From Vinca minor (lineage: Eukaryota > Streptophyta > Magnoliopsida > Gentianales > Apocynaceae), in NCBI GenBank assembly GCA_026122235.1, contig JAOCZM010000055.1, forward strand, positions 1,178,001 through 1,242,000: 64,000 bases of DNA, in the 5' to 3' direction. This document shows positions 1 through 10,975 of the stretch, in pieces. Under the pieces are notes generated by a model. It saw only the letters and a program-made list of their open reading frames with translations, had not been told where the DNA came from and did not search any database. Made by a program: the position numbers and the translations under genes. Position 1 is the stretch's first letter; each line of letters begins with the position of its first letter.

Positions 1-1166
1 ATGTCGTTAGATCTTGTGACATTTCAGACAAACATCGCTAAATTTGAATTTTATACGACGTTTCATAGCGTCGGTTATAATAATTGTTGATAAAATCGAC
101 ATTTTGATGGTAGTTAGCGACATGTATGTTAAATGTTGTTATAAATTGTTACCTTTTGCGACTCATATATCGACATTTATGCATATCATTAAATGATGTG
201 ACATTTCATACAAACGTCGATATATTTGGATTTTATACGATGTTTCATAATGACAGTTATAGTAATTTTTTTTATTATCGACAATTTGATGTTAGTTAGT
301 GACATTTACATTAAATGTTATAAATTGTTACTTTTTGTGACTCATATAGTGACATTTATATATTTTGTCATTAGATCTCGTGACATTTTCAGACAAACAC
401 AAATACAAAGATTATGTTTCTGAAAACTTTTTTAAAGAAAAATTAAAGACATTTAATTATTAAAATTTTAATGAAAGTGTATTAATTTTAATTTGATTCA
501 TAACAAAATCAAAACTCAATGAGAAATTAAAATAAGTAAAGGTACAAAATCCAAAATTCCATTATAATAAATATAATATGAGAAACAAATAACAAATAAT
601 CATTTAGCTCATCGACCAATTGTACGACATACATGCAGGACGTCTTGTGTTTAATTCCTGTCTCTTTGAGTAGGGAGAAAATTTATTATATATTATTCAA
701 AGGTGGCTAGACTCGGCTTGTCTCTAGGATCCGGCTCCGATTATTCAAAGGTGGCTAAACTCAATGACTCGGCTTGTTTAGGCTCCGACTCGGTTTGGCT
801 CAGCTCGGCCTGTCTGGTTTCAAAATTTATGAATGTCGGAATAGGTATTTTGTTGCGACTATTTAAAAACGTCGTAATAAATACTTATTCACGATATTTA
901 CACCGTAGGAATAGACGACTTATTGCGATTATTTACAAATGTTGGCAAAAGTACCTTTTGATACACTTTAAAATGACGCAACAAACGTCGTAATAGATAG
1001 GTATCGACGTTTGTAACAAATGTTGTAAAATACCATTATGACACATGCAAATGCGACGTTTACGCGACATTTGTGATAAATGTTGGTACAGTATCTATAT
1101 CGACGTTTTTTTGCCTTATTGTGACATATGACAAACGTCGCAATAGACTTTTTTTTTGTTGTAGTG
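1..1166 (-). mobile_element. CACTA-like non-autonomous element, left part outside window
   Basis: The right terminus reads TTTTGTTGTAGTG and ends at 1166, the reverse complement of the CACTACAAC terminus at 13079. The body is the inverted counterpart of 13079-14637: subterminal CGACRTTT-type words, AT-rich centre, and about 180-bp direct repeats (units start near 18, 199 and 380). A tRNA/SINE-like module lies at about 600-830. No transposase is present. The three bases after the end are ATG, but the other TSD copy lies outside the window. The small frames at 226-423 and 703-993 are repeat sequence, not genes. Confidence 0.8.
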
Positions 1167-1169
1167 ATG

Positions 1170-1830
1170 ATCCCTCATCATTCCCTCCTTGAAAATTTTC
1201 CTTATCACCCCCTTCCCCTTGTAAAGGATTCGTCCTCGAATCTTCTAAGTCGTGGAATGCAAGTGTAAGATCACTATTGTCTTTCAACACATCATTTGGC
1301 ATACTTTCTTTCTTGTTCTCGGCTTCATACTTCCTTGTTTCCTTTCCCAAGTTTTATCATCTTATATTATCATTATATCATTATTTGGGCAGTCCATCTC
1401 AAGATGGTCTTGTTTGTGGCACCTAGAACATTCCGTTGGCATTGAAGATGAACAATTGGTCTCCCACTTTGAAGATGAATCTGTGGCTGTTTCGTCTAAT
1501 TTTGGTTGTTCAACAAGAGTCTTTTTGTTGATCAATTTATCCACTCGATCCATTATTTCATTGAGTTCATCCATATTTGTCTCCCAAGTTGAAGATGGAA
1601 TGGCAGCTGTTTGGATTTCTTTTAATTGAGGTGTGGCTGTTTTGGCAGCCCCAAAACGTCCCTTATTCTCACTTTGCCGCTGCCCAAAATCAGAATTTGA
1701 AGGGGGCTGATTTGGCTTTTTTCAAGGTGAAAATTTAGTTGAATTAGCCCCTTTCTTCTTCTCTTTGATTCGCCTCTCAATTTGCTCCGCATAGTTTACC
1801 ATCTCTATAATATCAACATGATTAGCTTTA
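1170..1830 (-). pseudogene. retrotransposon gag C-terminal fragment with CCHC knuckle
   Basis: On the minus strand the frames 1362-1574 and its upstream continuation to about 1800 read as the basic, Ser/Thr-rich C-terminal half of a retrotransposon Gag. A zinc knuckle CSRCHKQDHLEMDC (C-x2-C-x4-H-x4-C) lies near 1400-1440. Downstream the reading shifts into the Glu/Lys-rich frame 1060-1350. Upstream, near 1740-1800, a segment reads like the linker after a Gag core, with an in-frame stop. The piece is cut on the left by the CACTA-like element ending at 1166. No protease or RT lies next to it, so copia versus gypsy origin cannot be settled. It is not expected to be functional. Confidence 0.6.
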
Positions 1831-2427
1831 AATATGATTGGCGTGCTAGTTTATGTAAAAATAAAACTACCTAAAAAGAGTAGTGATATCTAAATATTTA
1901 TTTATTTTGTATTTGATAATTCAACAGTAGAGTTGTACATGGTGTCGTTTTGTATTGTTTGCATCTGTATGACTGTGCCCCCAGTTAAAGATGAATTTCC
2001 ATCTTGCATTAGTTAATTTCTAAATAACTAGTAATATTTTTTATTTAAATCTCAGATCCCGATGAAGAGGAATTAAAAATTTCCTATTGACAACTATGCA
2101 AATCTTAAACCAAATTGTTTTATGAGATCGTTCCAGTTGTAAAGATTAAATTTTCCCCAAATCGGACGATCTCCTGTTGTTTTGAGGGTAAAAAAACAAA
2201 TAATTTGCATTATCATTAATGAAACACAAAAGTCATACATTATTTTTTTGTGAAGTTGCTAGGGTTTGAATGAGCATCATCTATTATTTTTATTAGCCAG
2301 TTAAAAATTTAAAGATTATTTTTTTAAAGTTTCATGTATCAATAAGTATAATTCTCCTATTCTCTATTATTATAATAATGTAATCAAGGACTGACCATGT
2401 ATTTCCTCAAAATCTGTGCAAAAATAG
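1831..2427. other. AT-rich intergenic stretch, nothing recognised
   Basis: No frame with family character, no terminal repeats and no RNA gene seen on either strand. Confidence 0.5.
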
Positions 2428-2435
2428 CCAAAAGA

Positions 2436-2495
2436 CAGTCGGCTAATAGGGAGTGTGAGATGAGCAATCGCACAGGGCCCCAATTTTTTTTTCTC

Positions 2496-2556
<61 letters not shown>

Positions 2557-2699
2557 CTTAGCAAAAAATTCGGGGCCCCAATTATTTTTTTTGTTTATAT
2601 ATAACGAAAAATCCGTGGCCCCAATATATTTTTTTAGGTTATATAGGGCTTTAATTTAAAATTTGACACAGGACCCCGAAAATGTTTCAGCCGCCCCTG
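2436..2699. mobile_element. hAT-type MITE with 8-bp TSD CCAAAAGA
   Basis: The element starts CAGTCGGCT and ends AGCCGCCCCTG. It is flanked by CCAAAAGA at 2428-2435 and 2700-2707, a perfect 8-bp duplication as expected for hAT transposons. The inner part holds repeated GGGGCCCCAA blocks separated by T-runs and a (TA)28 tract. It has no coding capacity and would depend on a hAT transposase elsewhere. Confidence 0.8.
2497..2552. repeat. (TA)28 microsatellite
   Basis: Uninterrupted TA dinucleotide tract inside the hAT MITE. The 64-residue minus-strand frame that runs through it is an artefact. Confidence 0.97.
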
Positions 2700-2936
2700 C
2701 CAAAAGACCATACTTTTAACAACTAAATCACATAACCATCCTTCTTAATTAGATGCTACATCCATGTCCACCTTTCTAGGAAGTCTTCCACTATTTTAGT
2801 TTTAGTGCATTATGTAAAAGCGGTCTTATTGCAGTCTATAGAAGTTTTTGAGCAGTTCTCAGTCTTTTTCTTTCTTTTTTAGGTGGTGCAACGGCGGAGC
2901 AAGGATGGATGGGGATGAGTTAAAAGTGTTTTTGGG

Positions 2937-3114
2937 GAGAAATTTTATCTTGGTTAGTGAGTAAGTTTAAAACTTACATCCAAGTCAATAAATACACGTA
3001 GGATAAAAAGTCAATTCTCTTTTATGTGAATTGACACTTTTGGTCTACGTGTATTGCACTTATTGGTCTGAATGTATGTTTTAAACTTACTCACTAACCA
3101 AGATAAAATTACTC
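2937..3114. mobile_element. 178-bp fold-back MITE, 9-bp TSD GTTTTTGGG
   Basis: Nearly the whole element is one imperfect palindrome. The left arm (2937 to about 3020) and the reverse complement of the right arm (about 3025-3114) agree at most positions, for example GGTTAGTGAGTAAGTTTAAA in both arms. GTTTTTGGG at 2928-2936 and 3115-3123 is a perfect 9-bp TSD, which points to a Mutator-type transposase as mobiliser. Non-coding. Confidence 0.85.
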
Positions 3115-3397
3115 GTTTTTGGGTGGTTCAACCCTTACAGAATCGGAACGTTCGACAATTCTAATTGATACCAAATAAATTACCAAGGGAACGAGAGAAT
3201 GTGAGGATATATAAGCTTGGTTGGAATATTCGTCAGCAAAAAGGAAGTTCCTAATGCATCATTTTGCTCGGTCTTGGAAGACTTCTGCTTTCGGGGCTGA
3301 GCAATTGCGCACAAACACTTACCAATTCCTTTCTGAGAGGGAGGGGATAGAGACTTTGTGATGGAGAGTGGACCATAGTGTTTTGGGCATACATTGA

Positions 3398-3719
3398 TGT
3401 TGGGTAGCGGAACACTCTAAACAAAACAAATTATAATAGAAACGAAAAGAAAGCAGAAAAACAATACAAGAATTTAACGTGGTTCGGTCTCAACGCAGAC
3501 CTACATCCACAACCCCGAAGGATACAAACTTTCACTATGTAATTTTTTAACGAAATAAAAATTACAAACCTCTTCTAAAACTCCAAGTCTACACACTCAT
3601 AAGACTCAAGGAGTTGGTACAAACAAACTCAACACTAGGTGGGTCCTATTTATAAGGCCTCTTGCCTTGACACTTTTCTTTTCTAACCAAGGTGGAATTG
3701 TGAGAAATGTTATCCAACA
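3398..3719 (-). mobile_element. candidate copia 3' LTR, host of the next insertion
   Basis: The segment has TG...CA ends (TGTTGGGTAG...TTATCCAACA). On the minus strand a purine-rich stretch, AAGGGAGGATA (3720-3730), lies immediately before the LTR start, as a polypurine tract should. It contains the GTGGTTCGG block common in plant copia LTRs. No convincing TSD was seen. The internal part runs only to 3835, where the copia element at 3840-8093 interrupts it. Confidence 0.5.
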
Positions 3720-3839
3720 TATCCTCCCTTGGTTTGGAAGAGCAAGCAAGTGAGGAAGATGATGGAGGGAGGAGAGCCATCTGAGGGTGATGGTGTGAGA
3801 GAGGGAGAGAGATAAAGAAGGGTTGCTGGCGAAAAGTAT

Positions 3840-4059
3840 TAAAAGAATTGAAGGGAAAATGTATATTTCTCTCAAACAAAATAAAGAAGTAGTACATGAG
3901 TATTTATACATTGTGTATCTACACAATATTAGTCAACTACTAATTACTCCACACTACACAATAATTAGGCAACTATTATACATTAGAATAAACTAATATA
4001 GCATATGTCCTAATTAATTAAACATTTATTAGGTAATTCCTAAATAGAATCTTCCAATA
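3840..4059 (-). repeat. 3' LTR of copia element (220 bp)
   Basis: Near-identical to 7878-8093. Bounded by TSD AGTAT on the left and the polypurine tract (minus strand GAGGGGGAG) on the right. Confidence 0.93.
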
Positions 4060-7000
4060 CTCCCCCTCAAGTTGAAGTGTGGATATCGAGAACACCCAAC
4101 TTGCTAACTGGATAATTGAATTCCCTTGACCCAAAGCTTTGGTTAACACATCGGCAAGTTGCTCCTTTGTGCCCACATGACAAGTAACAAGTGTTCCATC
4201 TTGGACATTTTCTCGAACAAAGTGACAATCATTCTCGATATGCTTAGTTCTTTCATGAAAGACTGGATTGGCAACAATGTGGAGTGCCGACTGACTGTCA
4301 CAATACAACTTAGCAGGCCCCAAAGTGACTCCAAGAGATTTGAACAACTCTCTTAACCAAACTAGCTCACTTGTTGCATTCGCCATAGCTCTGTATTCAA
4401 CTTCAGCTGAAGATCGAGAAACAACCTGTTGCTTCTTTGATCTCCAAGAAATATGAGCGTTTCCTAATTGAACAAAGTACCCTGTAACAGACCTCCTAGT
4501 TGTGGGACAAACGGCCCAATCAGAATCACAATAAGCCATTAGTCCTGCATTGGGATTGTTTTTAGGCAGAAAAATTCCTCTTCCCGGATTGCCCTTAATA
4601 TAACGAACAACTCGAATTGCAGCATCCAAATGTCTTTCCCTTAGATTTTGCATGAACTGGCTAAGATTATGGACCGCATAAGTGATGTTGGGCCTTGTGA
4701 TGGTAAGATAAAGTAACCGCCCCACTAATCGCTTATATTGCCCTGAATCTCTGATTAACTTTCCACTATTATCATCGATTCTCAACTTGAGTTGTGTCTC
4801 CATTGGTGTAGAACATGGTCGTGAACAAGATAAACCACATTCTGTTAGAATATCAACGACATACTTTCTTTGACACAGAAACAAACCTTTGGGTGAATTT
4901 TCTACTTCTATGCCCAAGAAGTACTTGAGAACTCCAAGGTCTTTGATAGTAAATTTAAAATCCAAGTACCTTTTTACTTCTTGGCATGTTTTGAGGTCGT
5001 TTCTTGTGAGAATGATGTCTTCAACATAAACTAGGATCACAATAAAGATATTACCTCTCCGATAGATGAATAAGATAGGTTCTGTTGCAACCTGCTTAAA
5101 ACCAAATTTGGAAAGCTCTATGGTGAGCTTGCCAAACCAGTTCATTCCCGCTTGTTTCAACCCATATATGGACTTCTTGAGCTTGCAAAAAAAGATTTGT
5201 CCTAGGTGGAGGAAATCCAGGTGGTGGTTCCATGTAAATATCATCTGCAAGATCACCATGAAGTAATGCATTGCTAACATCTAACTGGAAGATGCTCCAA
5301 TTTTTGGAAACAGCCAAAGCCAAAAGACATCGAACCGTGGTCATTTTGAAAACTGGAGAAAAAGTCTCAGTGAAATCCTCCCATCGACCTGAGAGTAACC
5401 TTTACCCACCAGGCGAGATTTAGGGCGTTCTAGAGACCCATCAGCTCGAAACTTCAATTTATAGACCCAACGGTTGGAAACAGGCTTTTTTCCAGGAGGT
5501 AATGGTGCATAAATCCAAATGTTGTTACTCTCAAGGGAGCGCATTTCGGCTTCCATAGATTTTCGCCACATAGGAGAACGAGCGACTTCTGCATAGCTGC
5601 GAGGCTCGGTATAACAAGACAGAGAAGCCAAGTAACATTTATGGGAAGTAGAAAAATTCTCATAAGATAAATAATTATGTAGTGGATAGACCATGCCTGA
5701 AGAAGCCGTTGGAGAAGTGTGAGTCAATGGGAGAATTGTGTTGCAAAAATAATTGCGAAGCCGAACAGAAGGTTGAGTATCGCGTGTGGACCGACGAAGC
5801 GGGACATTCGAATTTAAAGGGGGAGTGAATTGATCAGGAGCTTCCCCTGAAGATGAAACAGGTAGTGGCGGGTGGAAATTATGTGGATTAATGGCTGGGT
5901 TGAAGTCACCGGGAATGGTTTCAATGATGGGCTGGGAAGGTGGGCCTGGATTGGTCTCGCATGCTGAAGGTTCAATGGATGGGGCTGGGGGTTGCTGCTG
6001 GGCCAAAATAGGTTCTGGGCCAGATGGGCCGCAAGAGGAACGACCCAAGTGAGGTTGCATGGGGACGGTCGGCGAGCGGGGTCAGGATTTCAGGTTCGCG
6101 GGTCAAGTCTGCTAGCGGGTCACGCGGTTCCGCGAAAGGAGAAGCTGTGGGATGATTGTTTTGGACAGGAGAAGCTGGGCTGTCTGGACTGGGCCGAGGG
6201 CTGACAGGGTTTGAACCTGGCTCGGTTGTTCCTAGATGCTCTGGGCTGTATGGAAAATCAGCTGGGCTACTCACTATTTCCATTGGGATATTTTGTGTAT
6301 TAGGTGATTGATTTTGTGATACTGGTGCGAACGGATAAAGTCCTCATAAAAGTGAACATCTCGCGAGGCAAATAATTTTCTAGAGTGTAGATCATAAACT
6401 TTCCAACCCTTTTGCCCCATAGGATATCCGACAAAAATACATTTGGTGGATCTTTCAGTGAATTTATCTCTCGTGAGATTTGTGTTATGAGCATAACAAA
6501 GAGATCCAAAAACCCGAAGATGGCTAAAGTTTGGTGGTTTTCCAAATAGAATTTCATATGGAGTTTTATTATTCAGGATTTTACTAGGAGTGTGATTCAC
6601 AAGATGCCCCGCAGTTAAAATACATTCTCCCCAAAAACGAATTGGTAAATGTGCCTCGAAACGAAAGGGTCGTGCGACATTTAGAATGTGCCTATTCTTT
6701 TTTTCTACCCGCCCATTTTGTTGAGGAGTATAGATACATGATGTTTCGTGAAAAATATCTAAGACTTACAAACTTGGATCCATTATCACTCCTAACTCTT
6801 TTGATGACTCATTGAAATTGAGTGGATACCATTTTGTGAAAATTAATAAAGAAATTTTTTGTTTCACTTTTTTCCTTAAGGAGATAAACCCCAAACACAC
6901 CTAGAGAAATTATCCACCAAACAGAAAAAATAATGCGCCCCAGTTAAGGAAGGTGTTTGGTATTTCCCCCATAAATCATAATGTATTAATTCAAAAGGAC

Positions 7001-7800
7001 TCTCCGCTTTATTTTGACTAAGAGGAAAAGGTAATCTGGATTCTTTGGCAAGATGACAAACATCACAAGGTATAGATTTATTTTTTGAGAAATTTATTGG
7101 AACATGGATATTAAGTAAAGTATCAAAAGATGGATGCCCGAGTCTTCGGTGCCACAGTTGACAACTTTATTTTGAACGGACAGCCGCGATTATTTCGCCT
7201 TGGTGAGTCACGTCTTTGAGACGATAGATGCCCCCACTTAGCTCACCTTCCCCAATCAGCGTCTTCCGGATTAGGTCATGCATAACACAATACTCATCAA
7301 AGTAGGTGACACAACATTGTAACTCCCGTGTAATTGAGAGATAGAAATCAAATTGCACGAGAATTGTGGCATATTAATACTTTAGCGAGACGAATATTGG
7401 GATTTAGAGTCACTGTACCATACTGTTGTGCCCAAATACGCTTACCATCAGGCAAACTCATGCTATAGGAATTACCAGATTTTACAAGTTCTCCAATTTA
7501 TTTTTCTCGCAAGTAATGTGATGAGAGGCACCGCTATCAAGAATCCATGGGAAAGAATAAAAGGCGACGTTTTTACCAGTGGTGTGAAAGGCCGCAACTT
7601 TATTTTCTTGGATTATTCCAGCTATTTCCTGAGCCAATTATGTCAATTGCACTTTGTCCAAAGAGGTGGTAGTTGTTTGCTGAACTGAATAGGCCTCACC
7701 GTATGCTGGTCATTGCTGCACTAAATAGGCCGCATCTTGCGCCTGTCCTGAGTAGCTTGCGCAATGCGCTGTGGTGTCAATGACATTGATTGTCTCCGAC
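4018..7800 (-). pseudogene. copia Gag-Pol polyprotein, frameshifted and gag-deleted
   Basis: Copia domain order on the minus strand: protease with DSGASHH motif near 7520-7550; GAG-pre-integrase zinc domain (LWHRRLGHPS...CDVCH) near 7040-7165; integrase core near 6700-7020 with several stops; integrase C-terminal part in the frame 6274-6600; RT in 5341-6060, 5096-5344 and the start of 4018-5280, including the YVED variant of the RT catalytic YVDD box at about 5018-5030; and RNase H (YCDSDWA, then SSAEVEYRA) at 4390-4545. Gag is reduced to about 300 bp, so the zinc knuckle and capsid are missing. At least three frame changes and several stops separate the domains. The last frame runs through the polypurine tract into the 3' LTR. 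Non-functional, but the RT-RNase H frame (420 codons) is open. Confidence 0.93.
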
Positions 7801-7865
7801 ATATTGGTCTAGGAGATAAAATTTGTTTTTTTTAACCCCATTTTTTTCTTCTCAGGATCGTTTTT

Positions 7866-7877
7866 GCTCTGATACCA
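7866..7877 (-). promoter_or_regulatory. primer binding site, tRNA-Met type
   Basis: The minus strand reads TGGTATCAGAGC directly after the 5' LTR, the usual initiator tRNA-Met complement of plant copia elements. Confidence 0.92.
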
Positions 7878-8093
7878 TAAAAGAATTGAAGGGAAAATGT
7901 ATATTTCTCTCTAACAAAATAAAGTAGTACATGAGTATTTATACATGTGTATCTACACAATATTAGTCAACTACTAATTACTCCACACTACACAATAATT
8001 AGGCAACTACTATACATTAGAATAAAATAATATATCATATGTCCTAATTAATTAAACATTTATTAGGCAATTCCTAAATAGAATCTTCCAATA
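7878..8093 (-). repeat. 5' LTR of copia element (216 bp)
   Basis: Near-identical to 3840-4059. Bounded on the left by the tRNA-Met primer site and on the right by TSD AGTAT. Confidence 0.93.
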
Positions 8094-8496
8094 AGTATGA
8101 GGCTTTTTTTGGGGTGTTGTGACATTATGGTTTTATTGGTAGATGGGGAAAATAAAAAACCAGTGGCACGAGAAAGCTGTTAGCGGCGTCAGTTCGTTTT
8201 TCCTATGACATTCTGCCTTGTGTTTGATATAGGGTTGTGATGAGGGTGGGAAGGTGAGAGTGAGTATGGTGAAGAAGAAGGAGGCGGTGCAATCAATTGA
8301 CACTAGGGTTAGGGTTAAAAGTGAGAGGCTAGGGGTTGGTGGGATGGTGATCATTCGAGAGAAAAAAAAATGAATGATGGAGGAAGATGAAAATAAACTG
8401 AGTGAGGGGAAGCGAGCTAGAAATATTGAAATGGTGGAGAATTATGGACGGGCAGTGGCTGAGATTCAGCCCCGCCACACGCGATGAATCCACTAT
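8094..8496. other. G-rich intergenic stretch, likely remainder of the interrupted LTR element
   Basis: Begins with the second AGTAT copy and should continue the sequence broken at 3839. No domain was recognised. Confidence 0.4.
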
Positions 8497-9780
8497 TTTT
8501 TAATTGTCGGGGCCTCGGGAACCTTTGAGCAAAATGAGATTTTAAAGATATTGTGAATATTTATTCTCTCGGTTTACTATTTTTATGCAAAGCAAAAATG
8601 ATAAAAAAAAAAAGAAAAAGATAGAAGAATTGCGTCTAGTCTTGGATTTTAGGGGTTGCTTTGTTGTTGATTTAGTGGGGTAGGTGGGTGGGGTGGGTGG
8701 GTGGAGGGGGTTGTACTATTTTCAAAGGTGGGATTAATGTGGTTTTACTTTCATACCCTACGAGCCACATTTGTGTTAAAGTTGTAAATGATAAATAGGA
8801 ATTTTATTTTTCTTGATTAGTTTTTATGGGAATTTGATGGATGAATTGAAAGAATCTTGAAAATTGTTAGACATCATTAGAGTAGGGTTGGTGGATTCAT
8901 AGAATGTAGGGGTTTTTTTTTAATGAGATTTTGCTTCCTAGTGAGATGTGGAAAGTGGTGATCATAGGAGCATTGGTTCTATGAGGGATATTAGGTAGGT
9001 TTGTGAGAGGGTAGGATTGGTGGATTTAGGGTATAAAGGGGCTGAGTTGACTTGTTGCAGTCATAAGGAGGGTGCAGTGTGTACTTGGATTATGTTAGAT
9101 AGGTGCTTTGGGAATCTAGCATGGAAAACCCACTTTAAAGATTCTATCGTACGAGCCTCTATCAGTAGTCATTCTAATCATAGTCCAATCTTTTATACTT
9201 ATAAATGGGGAGGAAGAAGGATAAGGGATTTTCGGGTTAAGACAATGCGGTTCGTGCCTTTTGGGGGTAAAGGAGGGGATGAGTAAGGAAATAGTTCAGA
9301 GCACCTGGCATGAGGGGTGGGGAGTTCTAGTGTCAGTAGGTTTCTTTATACACAAAAAAGAGTCATTGAGATTTAAAAGCGTGGGATAATGAGAATGTTA
9401 GGGTTTTGGGTGAGAGTGGCAAAATATGAGTTGGAGACCGATTCTATTGTCGCTGATGATGGAAACAAACGGAGGGAAAAACAGTTTCGGTTAGAGTCTT
9501 TTTTAGAGAAACAATAGGAGTTTTGGAAAGCAAGGCCTCAATAGAATTTGGTTAAAGGATGGTGATAGTAACACTAGCTATTTTCATTACCATGCTTGTT
9601 CTAAACATGCTCGAAACTATAGTGGATCATTAGTTGATGATGATGATGATAGGGTTATGGAGAAGTGGGAAGATTTTAAGAAATGGTGTTTAATTTTATA
9701 CAAAAAATTTTACTCGGGAACAAATGAGTGTGGATTATGATTCGGTTATGGCAATGCTGAAATTTCCAGCATTAGGGGCA
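8497..9780 (+). pseudogene. LINE endonuclease/RT N-terminal remnant
   Basis: Near 8497 the translation gives NCRGLGN, the start of the plant LINE-1 apurinic endonuclease domain. The frame 9017-9286 continues with VDLGYKGAELT and later SSHSNHSPI, matching the C-terminal part of that domain (VDLGFKGPxFTW, SDHCPI), where Asp-His is replaced by Asn-His. Near 9550-9600 the segment GDSNTSYFH matches the GDxNTxFFH motif between endonuclease and RT. Frames are broken and stops are frequent, and the RT core is absent. A dead, internally decayed LINE; the plus strand is its coding strand. Confidence 0.7.
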
Positions 9781-9905
9781 GCTGAAATTGAATTGTTATG
9801 GGGGGATGGGGTGTTATTGAGATATTGTGGGGAATTAAGGGGTTGGTTAGAGTTATTGAATGTGGACTTTGATTGAATTAATTACCACTTATGTCTAGTA
9901 TCTAT

Positions 9906-10382
9906 TTAGCAATAGTTAGTTATGACCACAAACTCTTTTATGTGCCCTTTATACCCACATTGGCACTGCTGCAAACTCAACCTTCCTACCCTCAACCCGA
10001 CATAATAAGAAAACATAGACTTGTAAATGAAGGACAAGACTAGATGAGTCAAGCCTCCAGCCCGTCCAACTAGAATTAGTTGGACATGGTGATAATATTC
10101 AAAAACTACAACTACAAAGCTAGCACAAACTTCAAAAAGACAAATCCAAAGAAGGCGAAAATAAGCATGTTCTTGATCAGTGACTTCACTCGTCTTACAA
10201 TTAGTGGCTATGAAGGCAGGATACCTATTCAACTTTCCACCATAAGAAAATCCAAGGGAGAGCAGAATAGGGAATTCCTTATCCATAACCGAGAGGCCTA
10301 ACATCACAACCAAATCTAAGAGGGTCGGAGAGATAATGTCAAAGGGGAAAACAAACCCATTTATATCCTCCAAGAAGTACAT
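9906..10382 (-). pseudogene. plant mobile domain (PMD)-like fragment
   Basis: The 158-codon minus-strand frame reads FPFDIISPTLLDLVVMLGLSV early on, close to the opening of the plant mobile domain (FPFGE...TLEDVAxLLGLPV). Later it has EVTDQEHAYFRLLWICLF, resembling the EHVAFLLxWLCRFIFC block. PMD proteins occur in plant transposons and as domesticated MAIL/MAIN proteins. Continuation upstream, at about 10383-10640, is in other frames with stops, so the gene is truncated. The assignment is from motif memory and is moderate. The alternative is an unrelated open frame, but two ordered motif matches make that less likely. Confidence 0.5.
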
Positions 10383-10975
10383 GTAACCGTTGAAAGCAAC
10401 AGTTTGTCAGGAAGTACATGTAAACGGGTAAGGCGTATGGAATCATATATCCTCCAAGATTTTCACGGATCACCGAAAAAGCGGAGACTCGATCCAACCA
10501 AGAAGTGTAAGCTCCCATATGTCGTGTCCAACACCTTATTTTTGAAGACCACCGATCATAATTCCAGGAAGTAAGGTTTAACGGGAGGTCAAATATGGAG
10601 GTTTAATTAGAGGTAGATCCAAAACATTGTCTGACGGGCATAACATGCCTAATTTGCAGTGATCTCCAGAATAGAGCGACACAATCAAGGTTCAATTATG
10701 CATAGTAAAATCTCAAACAAGATATTATGAGGAAGTAATCGACATTTCTATAAATTGAATTGGTGAAAGGTGGAGAGGAACTGAAATCGGGGAGTTTAAA
10801 GGTTTCAGTCATAGAGCTTGCTAATCAAAGAAGAGAAAAATAAAACTTTTTATATTTTCCCAAAATTTGAAAGGTAATTAAAATGTTAAGTGTTGGGAAT
10901 TGATCCTCAGGAATGTGAACTGTCATATTTTTGTTCTCGTTATCAAAACTGTCTCGAGAACAAAAGGTGGACAAC
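10383..10975. other. decayed sequence, possible upstream part of the PMD-like fragment
   Basis: Short minus-strand stretches look like the residues preceding a PMD domain. Nothing else was recognised. Confidence 0.3.

Larger units (their letters stand above)
3840..8093 (-). mobile_element. Ty1/copia retrotransposon, complete ends, TSD AGTAT
   Basis: Two LTRs (3840-4059 and 7878-8093) bound the element, and AGTAT at 3835-3839 and 8094-8098 is a perfect 5-bp TSD. The element lies on the minus strand: primer site at 7866-7877 next to the right LTR, polypurine tract at 4060-4073 next to the left LTR. The LTRs begin TATTGG and end TTTTA instead of TG...CA. Copy order is a short gag remnant, protease, integrase, RT, RNase H. 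At 4.25 kb it is shorter than a typical 5-kb copia, mainly because gag is nearly gone. The LTR pair differs by only a few substitutions and small indels. Confidence 0.93.
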
